Below, in pieces: positions 1 to 7,150 of a DNA stretch of 32,653 nucleotides; the stretch's first letter is position 1; every line of letters begins with the position of its first letter. Origin of the DNA: JBBDWJ01 sp040902925 (GTDB taxonomy: Bacteria > Acidobacteriota > Terriglobia > Bryobacterales > UBA6623); contig JBBDWJ010000153.1 of assembly GCA_040902925.1 (NCBI GenBank), positions 1-32,653 on the forward strand. Reading direction: 5' to 3'. Both the position numbers and the translations under genes were made by a program. Below the pieces are notes generated by a model. That model was not told the DNA's origin and searched no databases. It was given only the letters and a program-made list of their open reading frames with translations.

Positions 1-3
1 AGC

Positions 4-48
4 CGACTTTCAGTCGTAAATCAACCCACCGCCTTTCAGGCGGTGGTT
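4..48. terminator. Tandem hairpins at the window edge (terminator or transposon end)
   Basis: Two hairpins lie side by side. CGACT/AGTCG has a 3-nt loop (4-16). CCACCGCC/GGCGGTGG has loop TTTCA (26-46) and is extended by AA/TT past one bulged C. The larger hairpin is about 50 nt past the stop of the minus-strand OmpA gene and could terminate it, although no long U tract follows. The arrangement of a possible stop codon (TAA at 17-19) followed by this hairpin also resembles the right end of an IS200/IS605-type element whose body would lie left of the window; see findings. Confidence 0.45.
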
Positions 49-97
49 GTTTAGTAGGCCTCGCCGTTGCAAGCCCCGCTGCGCCGCGGCCGGGCGC

Positions 98-1783
98 TTA
101 CCGGACGCCCGGTTCTTGCGGCGAACCTGTCGGCCGCGAGCTTGCGCTGGCGCTCTCGGTCGAGCCGATCGCTTCACCCGAGACCACCAATTCGACGCGC
201 CGGTTCTGCTGGCGGCCCGTCGAATTGTCATTTGTTGCCACGGGCTTGGCTTCGCCGTACCCGCGTACGGCCAAGATATCTTTCGAAGCGATTCCCTGCT
301 CAACCAGGTAGGTTTGAACGGATTGGGCGCGGCGCTCGGAAAGCTGCTGGTTGTATTCATCGGTGCCCGTGCTGTCGGTATGGCCTTCGATCTCCATGTG
401 CAGCCCCGGGTAGGCCATCAGAATGCCCGAAATCTTGGCAAGCTTCTCGCGTGCTCCGGGTTTGAGCGTGGCCTTATCGACGTCGAACAACACGTCGGAC
501 ATGTTCACGATGAGGCCGCGCGCGGATTCGCGCGTCTCAAGAACCACGTTGAGCTGCTCTTGCAGGCGGTCCCGCATGGCAGCCTGCTCGCGTTCAGCTT
601 GTTCGCGCAGACGGTTGGCCTCGTTGGCGGCCATCTGCGCTCGCTGCGCTTCGAGTTGCGCGGCTTCCTGTTGGCGCATCGCCGCGGCGCGAGCTGCTTC
701 GGCATCCGCGCGCTCGCGCGCCGAGCGTTGCGCCGCGAGATCGGCCTCAGCGCGGGCGCGTTCCGCGGTTAAACGGGCTTCTTGCGCGGCCGCTCGCCCA
801 CGTGCTTCGCGTTGTGCTTCGGCCTCGGCGAACTCACGCAGCCGGGTCTGTTCCTCAGCCCGGGCGCTCGCCTCGGCTTCTCTTTCAGCCGCCTCGCGAC
901 GTTCCTGAGCGAGCCGTTCCTCGTCCTGTCGCTGGATCGCGATCAGGCGGGCGTCCTCAGCGGTCTGCACGGCCTCTCGCGCCATCATGACGATCGATTT
1001 TTCACGCGCTTTGCGGCTGAGATAATCCTCGGCCTGCTGCAGCGCGGTTTGTGCTTTCTGATAGCTCTCGGCCGCATATTGGTCTGCTCCCGCAAAGCGC
1101 GCTAGTTCAACGGCGTTTCGCGCCTCATAGAGCTCCAATGGCACTTTCTTATCCAGAACGCGCGTGGTCACGGTCTGGCTTGGGTCCATAACGTACTGAC
1201 CGCGCTTCAGAAGTTCGTATTTCGCATCCACGACTTCGACTTTGCCGCGCGTGTCGTCGCGAATGATGTTCTCCATGACGACGACGTCGCTGGGCTGCGA
1301 AACGGCAAAATATGGCTCGGCGGTGACGATGAGGCCGAATGCCTGCAGTTCCGTGGTGACGTTCAGCTTGCTTTTGTCGCCGTTCAACAGGACCTCGCCC
1401 AGGTTGGTGGCTCTGCCTTCCGGCGTGATCGCCCACATCACGTAGGTCAGGTACTCGGGCCCGTACCGCGTCGCGGGCGCCAGGTCGTCAAATTCGATTT
1501 CGATTTCGATATAGCCTTGTTTGCTTTCGACTTTGGCCTCCGCGCGCGCTTCAGGCAGCAAGGTTGTTCCCTGCATATCAACCTTTGTCGCTCCGCCGCG
1601 ATGACGATAATTCACCGCCTTGGTCGTGCGCGACACGACGGTCACGCGGAACACCGGCGCTTCACCGGGTCCGGACAACTCGACGTTCTGCTGTGTGGGA
1701 TTGGGTGCTGTGACCTGAGCCGGTGCGATTGTGGTGCATGAGGCTAACAGCGCAAAAACAACTGGTGATAGATAACTTCTCAT
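98..1783 (-). CDS. OmpA-family lipoprotein with long coiled coil
   Basis: A 561-residue envelope protein. The N-terminus has a short hydrophobic signal ending in a lipobox (LASC, Cys16), so it should be lipidated and anchored by its N-terminus. Residues about 30-200 form a beta-rich unrecognised region. Residues about 215-280 resemble a DUF4398-type helical segment (ARNAVELARFAGADQYAAES). Residues about 280-420 are an Ala/Glu/Arg/Gln-rich coiled coil. The C-terminus (about 425-550) is an OmpA peptidoglycan-binding domain, with VLFDVDKATL, the IEGHTDSTG loop and the NRRVEL helix. The likely role is to tether outer membrane to cell wall across the periplasm. The start is supported by GGGGGAAAG upstream of the ATG. 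It stands alone on the minus strand. Confidence 0.9.
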   Translation of the reverse strand: MRSYLSPVVFALLASCTTIAPAQVTAPNPTQQNVELSGPGEAPVFRVTVVSRTTKAVNYRHRGGATKVDMQGTTLLPEARAEAKVESKQGYIEIEIEFDDLAPATRYGPEYLTYVMWAITPEGRATNLGEVLLNGDKSKLNVTTELQAFGLIVTAEPYFAVSQPSDVVVMENIIRDDTRGKVEVVDAKYELLKRGQYVMDPSQTVTTRVLDKKVPLELYEARNAVELARFAGADQYAAESYQKAQTALQQAEDYLSRKAREKSIVMMAREAVQTAEDARLIAIQRQDEERLAQERREAAEREAEASARAEEQTRLREFAEAEAQREARGRAAAQEARLTAERARAEADLAAQRSARERADAEAARAAAMRQQEAAQLEAQRAQMAANEANRLREQAEREQAAMRDRLQEQLNVVLETRESARGLIVNMSDVLFDVDKATLKPGAREKLAKISGILMAYPGLHMEIEGHTDSTGTDEYNQQLSERRAQSVQTYLVEQGIASKDILAVRGYGEAKPVATNDNSTGRQQNRRVELVVSGEAIGSTESASASSRPTGSPQEPGVR

Positions 1784-2062
1784 AAAAATCTTTCCCCCGC
1801 CGGAACTTGTTTCAGTGTCGATAAACGCAGTTAAATCGACGTCTTGGTGGCTCCCTTACGGGCTCGTAGATTGGAACCGCCCGTGAGCGTTCCTGTTACC
1901 GCGGCTTCTGGTGGGTTTTCGTACATTGCCGCGCCGAAACCCGCCTCACAACAGCGCTGCGGTGGTCCGATTGCTCATTGACGTTGTTGCTGCCGGCTCC
2001 CGCAACTTCGTCGAGGCTAAGTGCTGAAATTGCTCGCGGCAGACCCAGCCTTCCGACAGCGT
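1784..2062. other. Intergenic spacer between OmpA gene and TA operon
   Basis: No convincing gene is present; the short reading frames lack start signals and show no recognisable protein. One imperfect hairpin is visible, with GGTGGGTTTT pairing to AAACCCGCC around 1910-1950. The stretch should hold the promoter of the minus-strand OmpA gene, but no clear -35/-10 pair could be fixed. Confidence 0.4.
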
Positions 2063-2091
2063 CTTTGTAGAGGGGTTGAGAGGTGTACAAT
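2063..2091 (+). promoter_or_regulatory. Promoter of the PIN toxin-antitoxin operon
   Basis: A -10 hexamer TACAAT (2086-2091) follows a weak -35 (CTTTGT, 2063-2068) with a 17-bp spacer. The -10 lies inside the palindromic operator and only 8 nt before the toxin ATG at 2100. The mRNA is therefore probably leaderless or nearly so. Repressor binding at the palindrome would cover the -10 directly. Confidence 0.55.
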
Positions 2092-2097
2092 TGTACA
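2084..2097. promoter_or_regulatory. Palindromic operator with two TGTACA cores
   Basis: TGTACAATTGTACA is a perfect 14-bp palindrome. It is made of two TGTACA hexamers, each itself palindromic, spaced 8 bp apart. TGTACA is the known core of YefM-YoeB operators in E. coli. The antitoxin here has a Phd/YefM-like N-terminus, so autoregulation by this site is a reasonable inference. Confidence 0.6.
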
Positions 2098-2099
2098 AG

Positions 2100-2501
2100 A
2101 TGGAATATTTAGTGATTGATACGTCCGCGTTGCTTGCGGTGTTGTTGAACGAGCCGGAGCGGTCATCTCTCATCAATCTGACGAAAGGACACGGGCTTGT
2201 CGCCGCTCCCTCTCTGCCTTGGGAAGTTGGTAATGCTCTGGTCGCAGGTGTCCGACGCAAACGTCTAAGGTTGGAGGCTTTGATCGAGGCTTGGGGTAAC
2301 TACCGTCGTGTTCCGCTTCGTTTTTCGGAGATTGTTGCGGAGCGTGCACTGGAGATTGCAGTCGAGTTCAGAGTGTATGCCTACGATGCCTACGTCCTTG
2401 AGACGGCGCGAGCGGAACGGTTGCCGCTCCTTACGCTTGATCGTGGGCTCGCCCGTGTTGCCAACCAATTGGGCTTGACCTTGCTGGAGGTGGAATCATG
2501 A
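2100..2501 (+). CDS. PIN-domain toxin (VapC-like ribonuclease)
   Basis: A 133-residue PIN-domain protein, expected to be a Mg2+-dependent endoribonuclease that cuts RNA to arrest growth. The conserved acidic residues are visible: Asp7 in VIDTSALL, Glu in the LPWEVGNAL helix, Asp in YDAYVLETA and Asp in the terminal TLDRGLA motif. The ATG at 2100 is preferred because the protein then begins MEYLVIDTS, as PIN toxins usually do, and because the operator and -10 lie just upstream. The stop overlaps the antitoxin start as ATGA, so the two are translationally coupled. The toxin comes first, the reverse of the usual vapBC order. Confidence 0.88.
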   Translation: MEYLVIDTSALLAVLLNEPERSSLINLTKGHGLVAAPSLPWEVGNALVAGVRRKRLRLEALIEAWGNYRRVPLRFSEIVAERALEIAVEFRVYAYDAYVLETARAERLPLLTLDRGLARVANQLGLTLLEVES

Positions 2502-2761
2502 AGGTCTATAGCTATTCTGAAGCCCGGCAGCAACTAGCCGAGTTGCTCAACCGCGCCCGGCGGGAGGGGCAGGTTGAGATTCGGCGGCGCGATGGGCAGA
2601 CTTTCGTCGTGCGCCCGATCGCGCGAAGCGGGTCACCGCTGGATGTGCCCGGAGTGGACACGAGCTTTGCGCCGGGGGAAGTCGTGAAGCTGGTGCGCGA
2701 GAGCCGCCGGTCGACAGGGAGGTTTGTCAAAGGCGGTGTTCGGCGGGGCCGTTCGGAGTGA
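2498..2761 (+). CDS. Phd/YefM-type antitoxin
   Basis: An 87-residue partner of the preceding PIN toxin. The first 45 residues (MKVYSYSEARQQLAELLNRA, then an EIRRRDGQTFVV strand) match the Phd/YefM DNA-binding fold that dimerises on palindromic operators. The basic, flexible C-terminus should wrap the toxin. A strong GGAGG (2486-2490) lies 7 nt before the ATG, inside the toxin gene, and could raise antitoxin output relative to the first gene. The family assignment rests on the N-terminal motif; which PIN subfamily it pairs with is not certain. Confidence 0.8.
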   Translation: MKVYSYSEARQQLAELLNRARREGQVEIRRRDGQTFVVRPIARSGSPLDVPGVDTSFAPGEVVKLVRESRRSTGRFVKGGVRRGRSE

Positions 2762-2793
2762 GGCTGAGCTTCGAAACACGTGCCGCTCATGGA

Positions 2794-2811
2794 GGACAGG
2801 CTACGCTGTCC
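2794..2811. terminator. Hairpin between convergent genes
   Basis: GGACAG and CTGTCC pair around a 6-nt loop. It sits between the antitoxin stop (2761) and the minus-strand amidohydrolase stop (2822) and could end both transcripts. It belongs to a group of similar GGACAG/CTGTCC hairpins in this window. Confidence 0.45.
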
Positions 2812-2821
2812 ATTGGCGCCC

Positions 2822-3742
2822 TCAGATGTGGAACAGTTTGCTTGCGATGAGGCCGCGTATGTTGGCTTTTTCCTGGTCGCTGGCGTAGTCGAACATCAGC
2901 TCGAAGACTTCGATCGCCGCGCTGAACTCTTCGCTGTTGTGGCCCAGGCCGCCCCAGACGATGCGGTCGGGGCCGAAGGCATCGTAGGCCTTTTGCACGA
3001 TGGGCTTGGCGTCGCGAAACGGCTGGCCTTGCTTCGAGGAGTAGCGCCAGCCGGAAAACTTCAAGTAGGTGCGCGGGAGTTTGGCTAGCTTCAACACTTC
3101 GGCGTAGTCGGCGGGCGTGCCCATTCCAGCTCTGCCGATGTGGTCGAGGATTACCGGCACGTCATCGAATTCGTTGGCCAGGCGGCCGATCCCTGGCGCG
3201 AACCAAGGCGTGAAGTGCATCTGAATCGCGATGTTGAGCTGGCGGGCTTTTCTCCAGGTATCTTTCATTCGCGGATCGGCCAAGTCGCGGTCTTTGATGG
3301 CCCCGGTTTTTGCCGGCGGCGCTCCACGCCCTCGCATTTCATGAATGCGCATCGCAACGATGCGGCCCGGGTTGCGCGCGACGATTTCTTCCATGCGTCC
3401 GGGAGTTTCGGGCGCGATCGGATCGAACAAACAGGTACCTTTGAACAAACCCGGCGTAGGCTCGTTGGCGAAGCAGTATTCGAGGTAGCGGTGATCGTCC
3501 TGGTAGGGCTCTGGATGGACTATGACCACGTGGTCGATTTTGGATTCGGCGAGGAAGGTTTTGTAATCCGCGAGATCGGCGGCCGGCGGCTGGTACGGCG
3601 CGTCAGGATGATAGGGGAAACGGGTTTGGTCTTTTGCGAATAGATGGATGTGGGTGTCGATGAGAAAGCCCGGCGGGCGCGCTGCCGCGTGCGCCGCGGC
3701 CATCGTTGCGGTGGCCAGAAACGTGCGGCGGGTGATTGGCAT
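2822..3742 (-). CDS. Tat-exported amidohydrolase-family protein
   Basis: A 306-residue TIM-barrel amidohydrolase (amidohydrolase_2 type). The N-terminus ITRRTFLA followed by an Ala-rich stretch is a twin-arginine signal, so it is likely exported folded. The metal-binding HIH motif (DTHIHLF) follows the signal. Further candidate ligands are His in IQMHFTPW and His in VILDHIGRAG. The final barrel strand reads IVWGGLGHN where relatives usually carry WGSDxP, so the customary catalytic Asp appears to be absent. The substrate is unknown. A -10-like TACACT lies 6 nt before the ATG with no Shine-Dalgarno, suggesting a leaderless message. Confidence 0.82.
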   Translation of the reverse strand: MPITRRTFLATATMAAAHAAARPPGFLIDTHIHLFAKDQTRFPYHPDAPYQPPAADLADYKTFLAESKIDHVVIVHPEPYQDDHRYLEYCFANEPTPGLFKGTCLFDPIAPETPGRMEEIVARNPGRIVAMRIHEMRGRGAPPAKTGAIKDRDLADPRMKDTWRKARQLNIAIQMHFTPWFAPGIGRLANEFDDVPVILDHIGRAGMGTPADYAEVLKLAKLPRTYLKFSGWRYSSKQGQPFRDAKPIVQKAYDAFGPDRIVWGGLGHNSEEFSAAIEVFELMFDYASDQEKANIRGLIASKLFHI

Positions 3743-3748
3743 GCGGGC

Positions 3749-3754
3749 AGTGTA
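3749..3754 (-). promoter_or_regulatory. -10 hexamer close to amidohydrolase start
   Basis: TACACT on the minus strand is separated from the ATG by GCCCGC only. No good -35 is seen 16-18 bp upstream. The spacing fits a leaderless transcript. Confidence 0.4.
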
Positions 3755-3771
3755 TCACGCGGAAGAAGTGG

Positions 3772-3791
3772 GACAGACAATCCTGTCTGTC
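3772..3791. repeat. GACAGACA/TGTCTGTC hairpin
   Basis: A perfect 8-bp stem with a 4-nt loop lies just upstream of the amidohydrolase. It shares the GGACAG/CTGTCC theme with 2794-2811 and 4195-4212. The rest of 3792-4031 shows no gene. Confidence 0.5.
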
Positions 3792-4032
3792 TCTGGAGTG
3801 GCCATTGGTACGCGGCAAGCCTCATGCCACACATCGTTGCTCCTTCCTTCTGCGGGGTTCCACTTCGCCTAGTTAACTCTTAGCGACTTTGTTACGTCGA
3901 CCTGAGCGGCGCGCCACGCCGGTACACAACTCGCGGCGACGGTTTTGACGAACAACGTTGCCGCAAGGTTTGGCAGCCCGTTTTCAGCGGTCTTTGAAAG
4001 CGAACACGCGACTCGGAACTAGGCATAAGAGA

Positions 4033-4051
4033 AGCCCGCTTGAAGCGGGCT
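4033..4051 (-). terminator. Intrinsic terminator of the acyl-CoA dehydrogenase gene
   Basis: AGCCCGC and GCGGGCT pair around TTGAA. Read on the minus strand the stem is followed by TTCTCTTAT, a T-rich tract. It is about 160 nt past the dehydrogenase stop. Confidence 0.6.
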
Positions 4052-4194
4052 GAGGGAAGGGCACACGGAGGCGTTATACCGGCCGTGAACGATCGGCCTG
4101 AAGCGGCTGCGCCGGGTAAGGTCCGTGAACGGGCCTGCCAGTCCCAACCAGACTCTTGCGTTGGGTCGTTCCTCAGACGGTTTCCAACAGGCCA

Positions 4195-4212
4195 GGATAG
4201 ACAGGTCTGTCC
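4195..4212. repeat. GGATAGAC/GTCTGTCC hairpin abutting a stop codon
   Basis: An 8-bp stem with one G-T pair and a 2-nt centre. It ends one base from the stop codon of the acyl-CoA dehydrogenase and is the third member of the GGACAG/CTGTCC hairpin group here. Confidence 0.45.
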
Positions 4213-4213
4213 A

Positions 4214-5347
4214 CTATTTCAGGATCTCGCGGGAGATCACGAGGCGCTGCACTTCGCTGGTTCCTTCGCCGATGGTCATCAGCTTCGCGTCGCGGTAGAA
4301 CTTTTCGACGGGGTAGTCTTTGATGAAGCCGTAGCCGCCGTGAACTTGCACAGCTTCGTTGGCTACGCGCACCGCGGTTTCGCTGGCGAACAGCTTGGCC
4401 ATCGACGAGGCGCGCGTTACAGGCTTGCCTTGATCGGCGAGCGCGCCGGCTTGATAGGTGAGCAGGCGGGAGGCCTCGATTTCGGTGGCCATGTCGGCGA
4501 GTTTATGACGGATCGCCTGAAATTCGGCGATCGGCTTGCCAAACTGCTGGCGCTGCTTCGAATAGCTCAAGGCGGCTTCGTAAGCGCCCTGGGCTATGCC
4601 CACCGATAGCGCGGCGATCGAGATGCGCCCTCCATCGAGAATCTTCATCGCGCCAATGAAACCCTCGCCGCGCTTGCCGACGAGGTTTTTCTCGGGAATG
4701 GCGCATTCGCGGAACAGCACTTCGGTCGTTTCGCTGGCGCGCATGCCGAGCTTGTCTTCCTTGCGGCAGATTTCGANNNNNNNNNNTTCGATCACGAACG
4801 CGGAAATGCCGGAGTGATGCTCGCCGGGGTCGGTGACCGCCATGGCCACGCAGACATCGGCCTTTTGGGCGTTGGTAGTGAAGGTTTTCGATCCGTTGAG
4901 AATCCAGCGGCCGTCATCGAGCTTCGCTGTGGTGCGCGTGCCGGCGGCGTCGGAGCCCGCTTCGGGCTCGGTGATCGACCAGCAGCCAATCCACTCGCCG
5001 CTGGCCAGCTTGGGAACGTAGGCGCGGCGCTGCTCGTCGTTACCGTGCTGGTAGATATGATTCGTACATAGCGAGACGTGGGCGGCGACGATCAGCGCCA
5101 CCGACGGGTCGACCCGCGCCAGCTCTTCGATCGCGACCGCGTAGTCCACGTATCCCATGCCGGCGCCGCCGAGGTCCTCGGGGAACACGATACCCAGGAT
5201 GCCGAGCTTGCCGAGCTGCTTGACCACGTCCATCGGAAACGTTTGGGCCTCGTCCCACTCCATGATGTGCGGACGAATTTCGGATTGCGCGAATTCGCGC
5301 AGCGTCCGGCGCAACTCGATCTGTTCGGGGGTGAGTTCAAAATCCAT
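4214..5347 (-). CDS. Acyl-CoA dehydrogenase
   Basis: An FAD-dependent acyl-CoA dehydrogenase of about 377 residues, catalysing alpha,beta-dehydrogenation of acyl-CoA in fatty-acid or branched-chain amino-acid breakdown. The N-terminal helical domain begins MDFELTPEQIELRRTLREF. The mid region has WSITEPEAGSDAAGTRTTA, and the C-terminal domain has VQVHGGYGFIKDYPVEKFYRDAK followed by IGEGTSEVQ, which holds the catalytic Glu. I start at 5347 rather than further upstream because family members begin at this point. A 10-N gap falls after ISAFVIE. Relatives have about six residues there (KGTPGF-like), so the true gap is probably about 16 nt; the reading frame continues across it. It is a single gene with no electron-transfer partner nearby. 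Confidence 0.9.
   Translation of the reverse strand: MDFELTPEQIELRRTLREFAQSEIRPHIMEWDEAQTFPMDVVKQLGKLGILGIVFPEDLGGAGMGYVDYAVAIEELARVDPSVALIVAAHVSLCTNHIYQHGNDEQRRAYVPKLASGEWIGCWSITEPEAGSDAAGTRTTAKLDDGRWILNGSKTFTTNAQKADVCVAMAVTDPGEHHSGISAFVIEXXXXEICRKEDKLGMRASETTEVLFRECAIPEKNLVGKRGEGFIGAMKILDGGRISIAALSVGIAQGAYEAALSYSKQRQQFGKPIAEFQAIRHKLADMATEIEASRLLTYQAGALADQGKPVTRASSMAKLFASETAVRVANEAVQVHGGYGFIKDYPVEKFYRDAKLMTIGEGTSEVQRLVISREILK
4777..4786. other. Assembly gap (10 N)
   Basis: Ten N within the acyl-CoA dehydrogenase gene. The flanking protein sequence aligns with the family in one frame if about 16 nt are missing, so the 10 N are a placeholder rather than a measured length. Confidence 0.9.
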
Positions 5348-5541
5348 CGACGACAAGCCTCGGGCATGCGGCACCGTTTGTGCTGCATTCATTATCCAAC
5401 ACACTGAATGGCAGGCACATGAGCACTGCCCCGCAGGAAGCCTCAGAGGTTGTTCGTTCTAGGTTGTAACTCCCAAGCGATTCCCGGAGTCTTATCCGAC
5501 GCTACGACCATTTTGGTGAGCAGCAGTAATCCGATCGATTC

Positions 5542-5570
5542 TTTGGATAGAAGCGTCAAGACGGTACAAT
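5542..5570 (+). promoter_or_regulatory. Promoter giving a leaderless sulfatase mRNA
   Basis: TTTGGA (5542-5547), a 17-bp spacer and TACAAT (5565-5570). The GTG start at 5578 is 7 nt after the -10, so transcription would begin at or next to the start codon. No Shine-Dalgarno is present. Confidence 0.55.
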
Positions 5571-5577
5571 AAATAGA

Positions 5578-6981
5578 GTGCGAACATTCACCGTAGTCTC
5601 AACCACGATTTTGTTGGCCATTGTGGGCTTTTCCGTGTGGGGAGCGCCGGTGGATCCTCCGCTGGAAGGTGTGCCCAACGTCGTGTTGATTACGGTCGAC
5701 ACGCTGCGGGCGGATCACGTCTCGAGCTACGGGTACCATCTGAAAACCACGCCGAACATCGATCGGCTGGCATCGGAAGGGGTGCGCTTCGATCGCGCCT
5801 ATTCGACCATTCCCCTGACCGGACCGTCGCATTTCTCGATGTTCACGAGCCGCTACCCGCAGGAGCATGGCGCCCGCATCAATGGCGTGGCGGTTCCGGA
5901 AAACTCCAAGTGGTTGGCTCTGCCGCAGATTCTTCGCAAGTTCGGCTATCAGAACGCGGCGTTCGTGAGCGCCTGGCCGCTGACTTCGCGGCTGACCGGT
6001 TTGGGCCGCTGGTTTGATCACTACGATGAGGATTTGACGCGCAGCTATCGCGTTTTTACGTCGACCCGTTTCGCCGAGGACGTTACACCGCGGACGATCG
6101 CGTGGCTTAAGGGCAACTCCAAGAAGCCGTTCTTCCTGTGGGTGCATTATTTCGATCCGCACGAACCCTATCACCTGCGAGAACGGTTTGCGTCGCCCGA
6201 GAAAATTGGCGAGCCCGCGTCGGGATTGCCGCCGCAAGGCGCGGAAATGGCGGACCGTGTCCGTCGCTATGATTCCGAAGTTGGCTACATGGATCACTAC
6301 GTCGGCCAGTTGCTCGCCAGGCTCGACGATCTCGGATTACGCGACTCGACGCTGGTGGCGCTGACTTCCGACCACGGGGAAAGTCTCGGCGAACACGGCT
6401 ATGTCGGGCATGGCCGCCGCCTGAGCGAGAATGTCGTGCGTGTGCCGCTGATCTTTCGCTATCCGGAGAAAATCAAGGCGGGCCAAGTGATCAACGAGAA
6501 CGTGTCGTTGTTGGATTTGACGCCGACAGTGCTAGAGTTGACGGTCGCCGACCGCATCACCCAGGAGCAGGTGCCGATCTCATTCGCCGGCCTGAGCCTG
6601 GCGCCGGCGATGACCATCGGCGAAAAGCTGCCGCAGCGGCCAATCCGGTACGTCACCTTTGCGGGCAAGAAGGCGTTCGCGCCGCGCTGGCTTTCGTGGA
6701 TGTGGGTGCCCAATGAAAACCGTATGCCGCTGCGTTTGGGCATGACCGAAGGCCACAACAAGATGGTCTGGTCGCCGCGCCCCGAGGAGTTGACGGTCTA
6801 CGATCTGAGCGAAGATGAGGACGAACTGAACCCCGACGTCTTCGCGAAGAACGACCGCACCTACAAACAGGAGACACCCGTTATCCAACGCTGGTTCGAT
6901 TCGACTAATATCGAGGACGCTGAAACCAAATTAAGCGAGCGCGACGCCGAGATTCTCAAGAGCCTGGGCTACGTGCAGTAG
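5578..6981 (+). CDS. Exported sulfatase-like hydrolase with Thr nucleophile site
   Basis: A 467-residue member of the alkaline-phosphatase superfamily, with a hydrophobic N-terminal signal (about residues 5-22). Metal-site motifs are clear: VVLITVDTLRADHVSSYGY near the start and LTSDHGESLGEHG with GHGRRLSENVVRVPLIFRYP later. The formylglycine signature C/S-x-P-S/A-R of true sulfatases is replaced by T-G-P-S-H in IPLTGPSHFSMFTSRYPQEHG. The nucleophile would therefore be Thr, as in phosphodiester or phosphate hydrolases of this superfamily. Calling it a sulfatase by name is family-level only; phosphodiesterase or phosphotransferase activity is more consistent with the residue. The GTG start is set by the adjacent promoter. 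An FtsX-type permease follows 169 nt later. Confidence 0.85.
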   Translation: MRTFTVVSTTILLAIVGFSVWGAPVDPPLEGVPNVVLITVDTLRADHVSSYGYHLKTTPNIDRLASEGVRFDRAYSTIPLTGPSHFSMFTSRYPQEHGARINGVAVPENSKWLALPQILRKFGYQNAAFVSAWPLTSRLTGLGRWFDHYDEDLTRSYRVFTSTRFAEDVTPRTIAWLKGNSKKPFFLWVHYFDPHEPYHLRERFASPEKIGEPASGLPPQGAEMADRVRRYDSEVGYMDHYVGQLLARLDDLGLRDSTLVALTSDHGESLGEHGYVGHGRRLSENVVRVPLIFRYPEKIKAGQVINENVSLLDLTPTVLELTVADRITQEQVPISFAGLSLAPAMTIGEKLPQRPIRYVTFAGKKAFAPRWLSWMWVPNENRMPLRLGMTEGHNKMVWSPRPEELTVYDLSEDEDELNPDVFAKNDRTYKQETPVIQRWFDSTNIEDAETKLSERDAEILKSLGYVQ

Positions 6982-6997
6982 ATCCGTGCAGTAGATC
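6972..6997 (+). repeat. 13-bp tandem duplication across the sulfatase stop codon
   Basis: CGTGCAGTAGATC occurs twice in direct tandem; the first copy contains the TAG stop. A partial third copy (TGCAGTAGA) occurs near 7028. Confidence 0.85.
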
Positions 6998-7150
6998 TCT
7001 GTCGCTTGCGATAACCTCTCACTACTTGCAGTAGAATTGACGCTGGCCTTGAGTGCCTCCGGTCTCGCGGCGAAGAACCGGCGGGAGTGCTGGCCCTCAC
7101 TTGCCCGGCACGAGTTTCGGTCCTCGCGTAGTTCTAATCAGCCACTGGTC

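Noticed and set aside
4040..4609. Open frame opposite the acyl-CoA dehydrogenase gene and its downstream spacer
   Set aside because: It arises from the high GC of third codon positions on the real strand; no protein family or start signal is recognisable. The same applies to other long antisense frames, such as those opposite the amine oxidase, the outer-membrane barrel and the co-polymerase.
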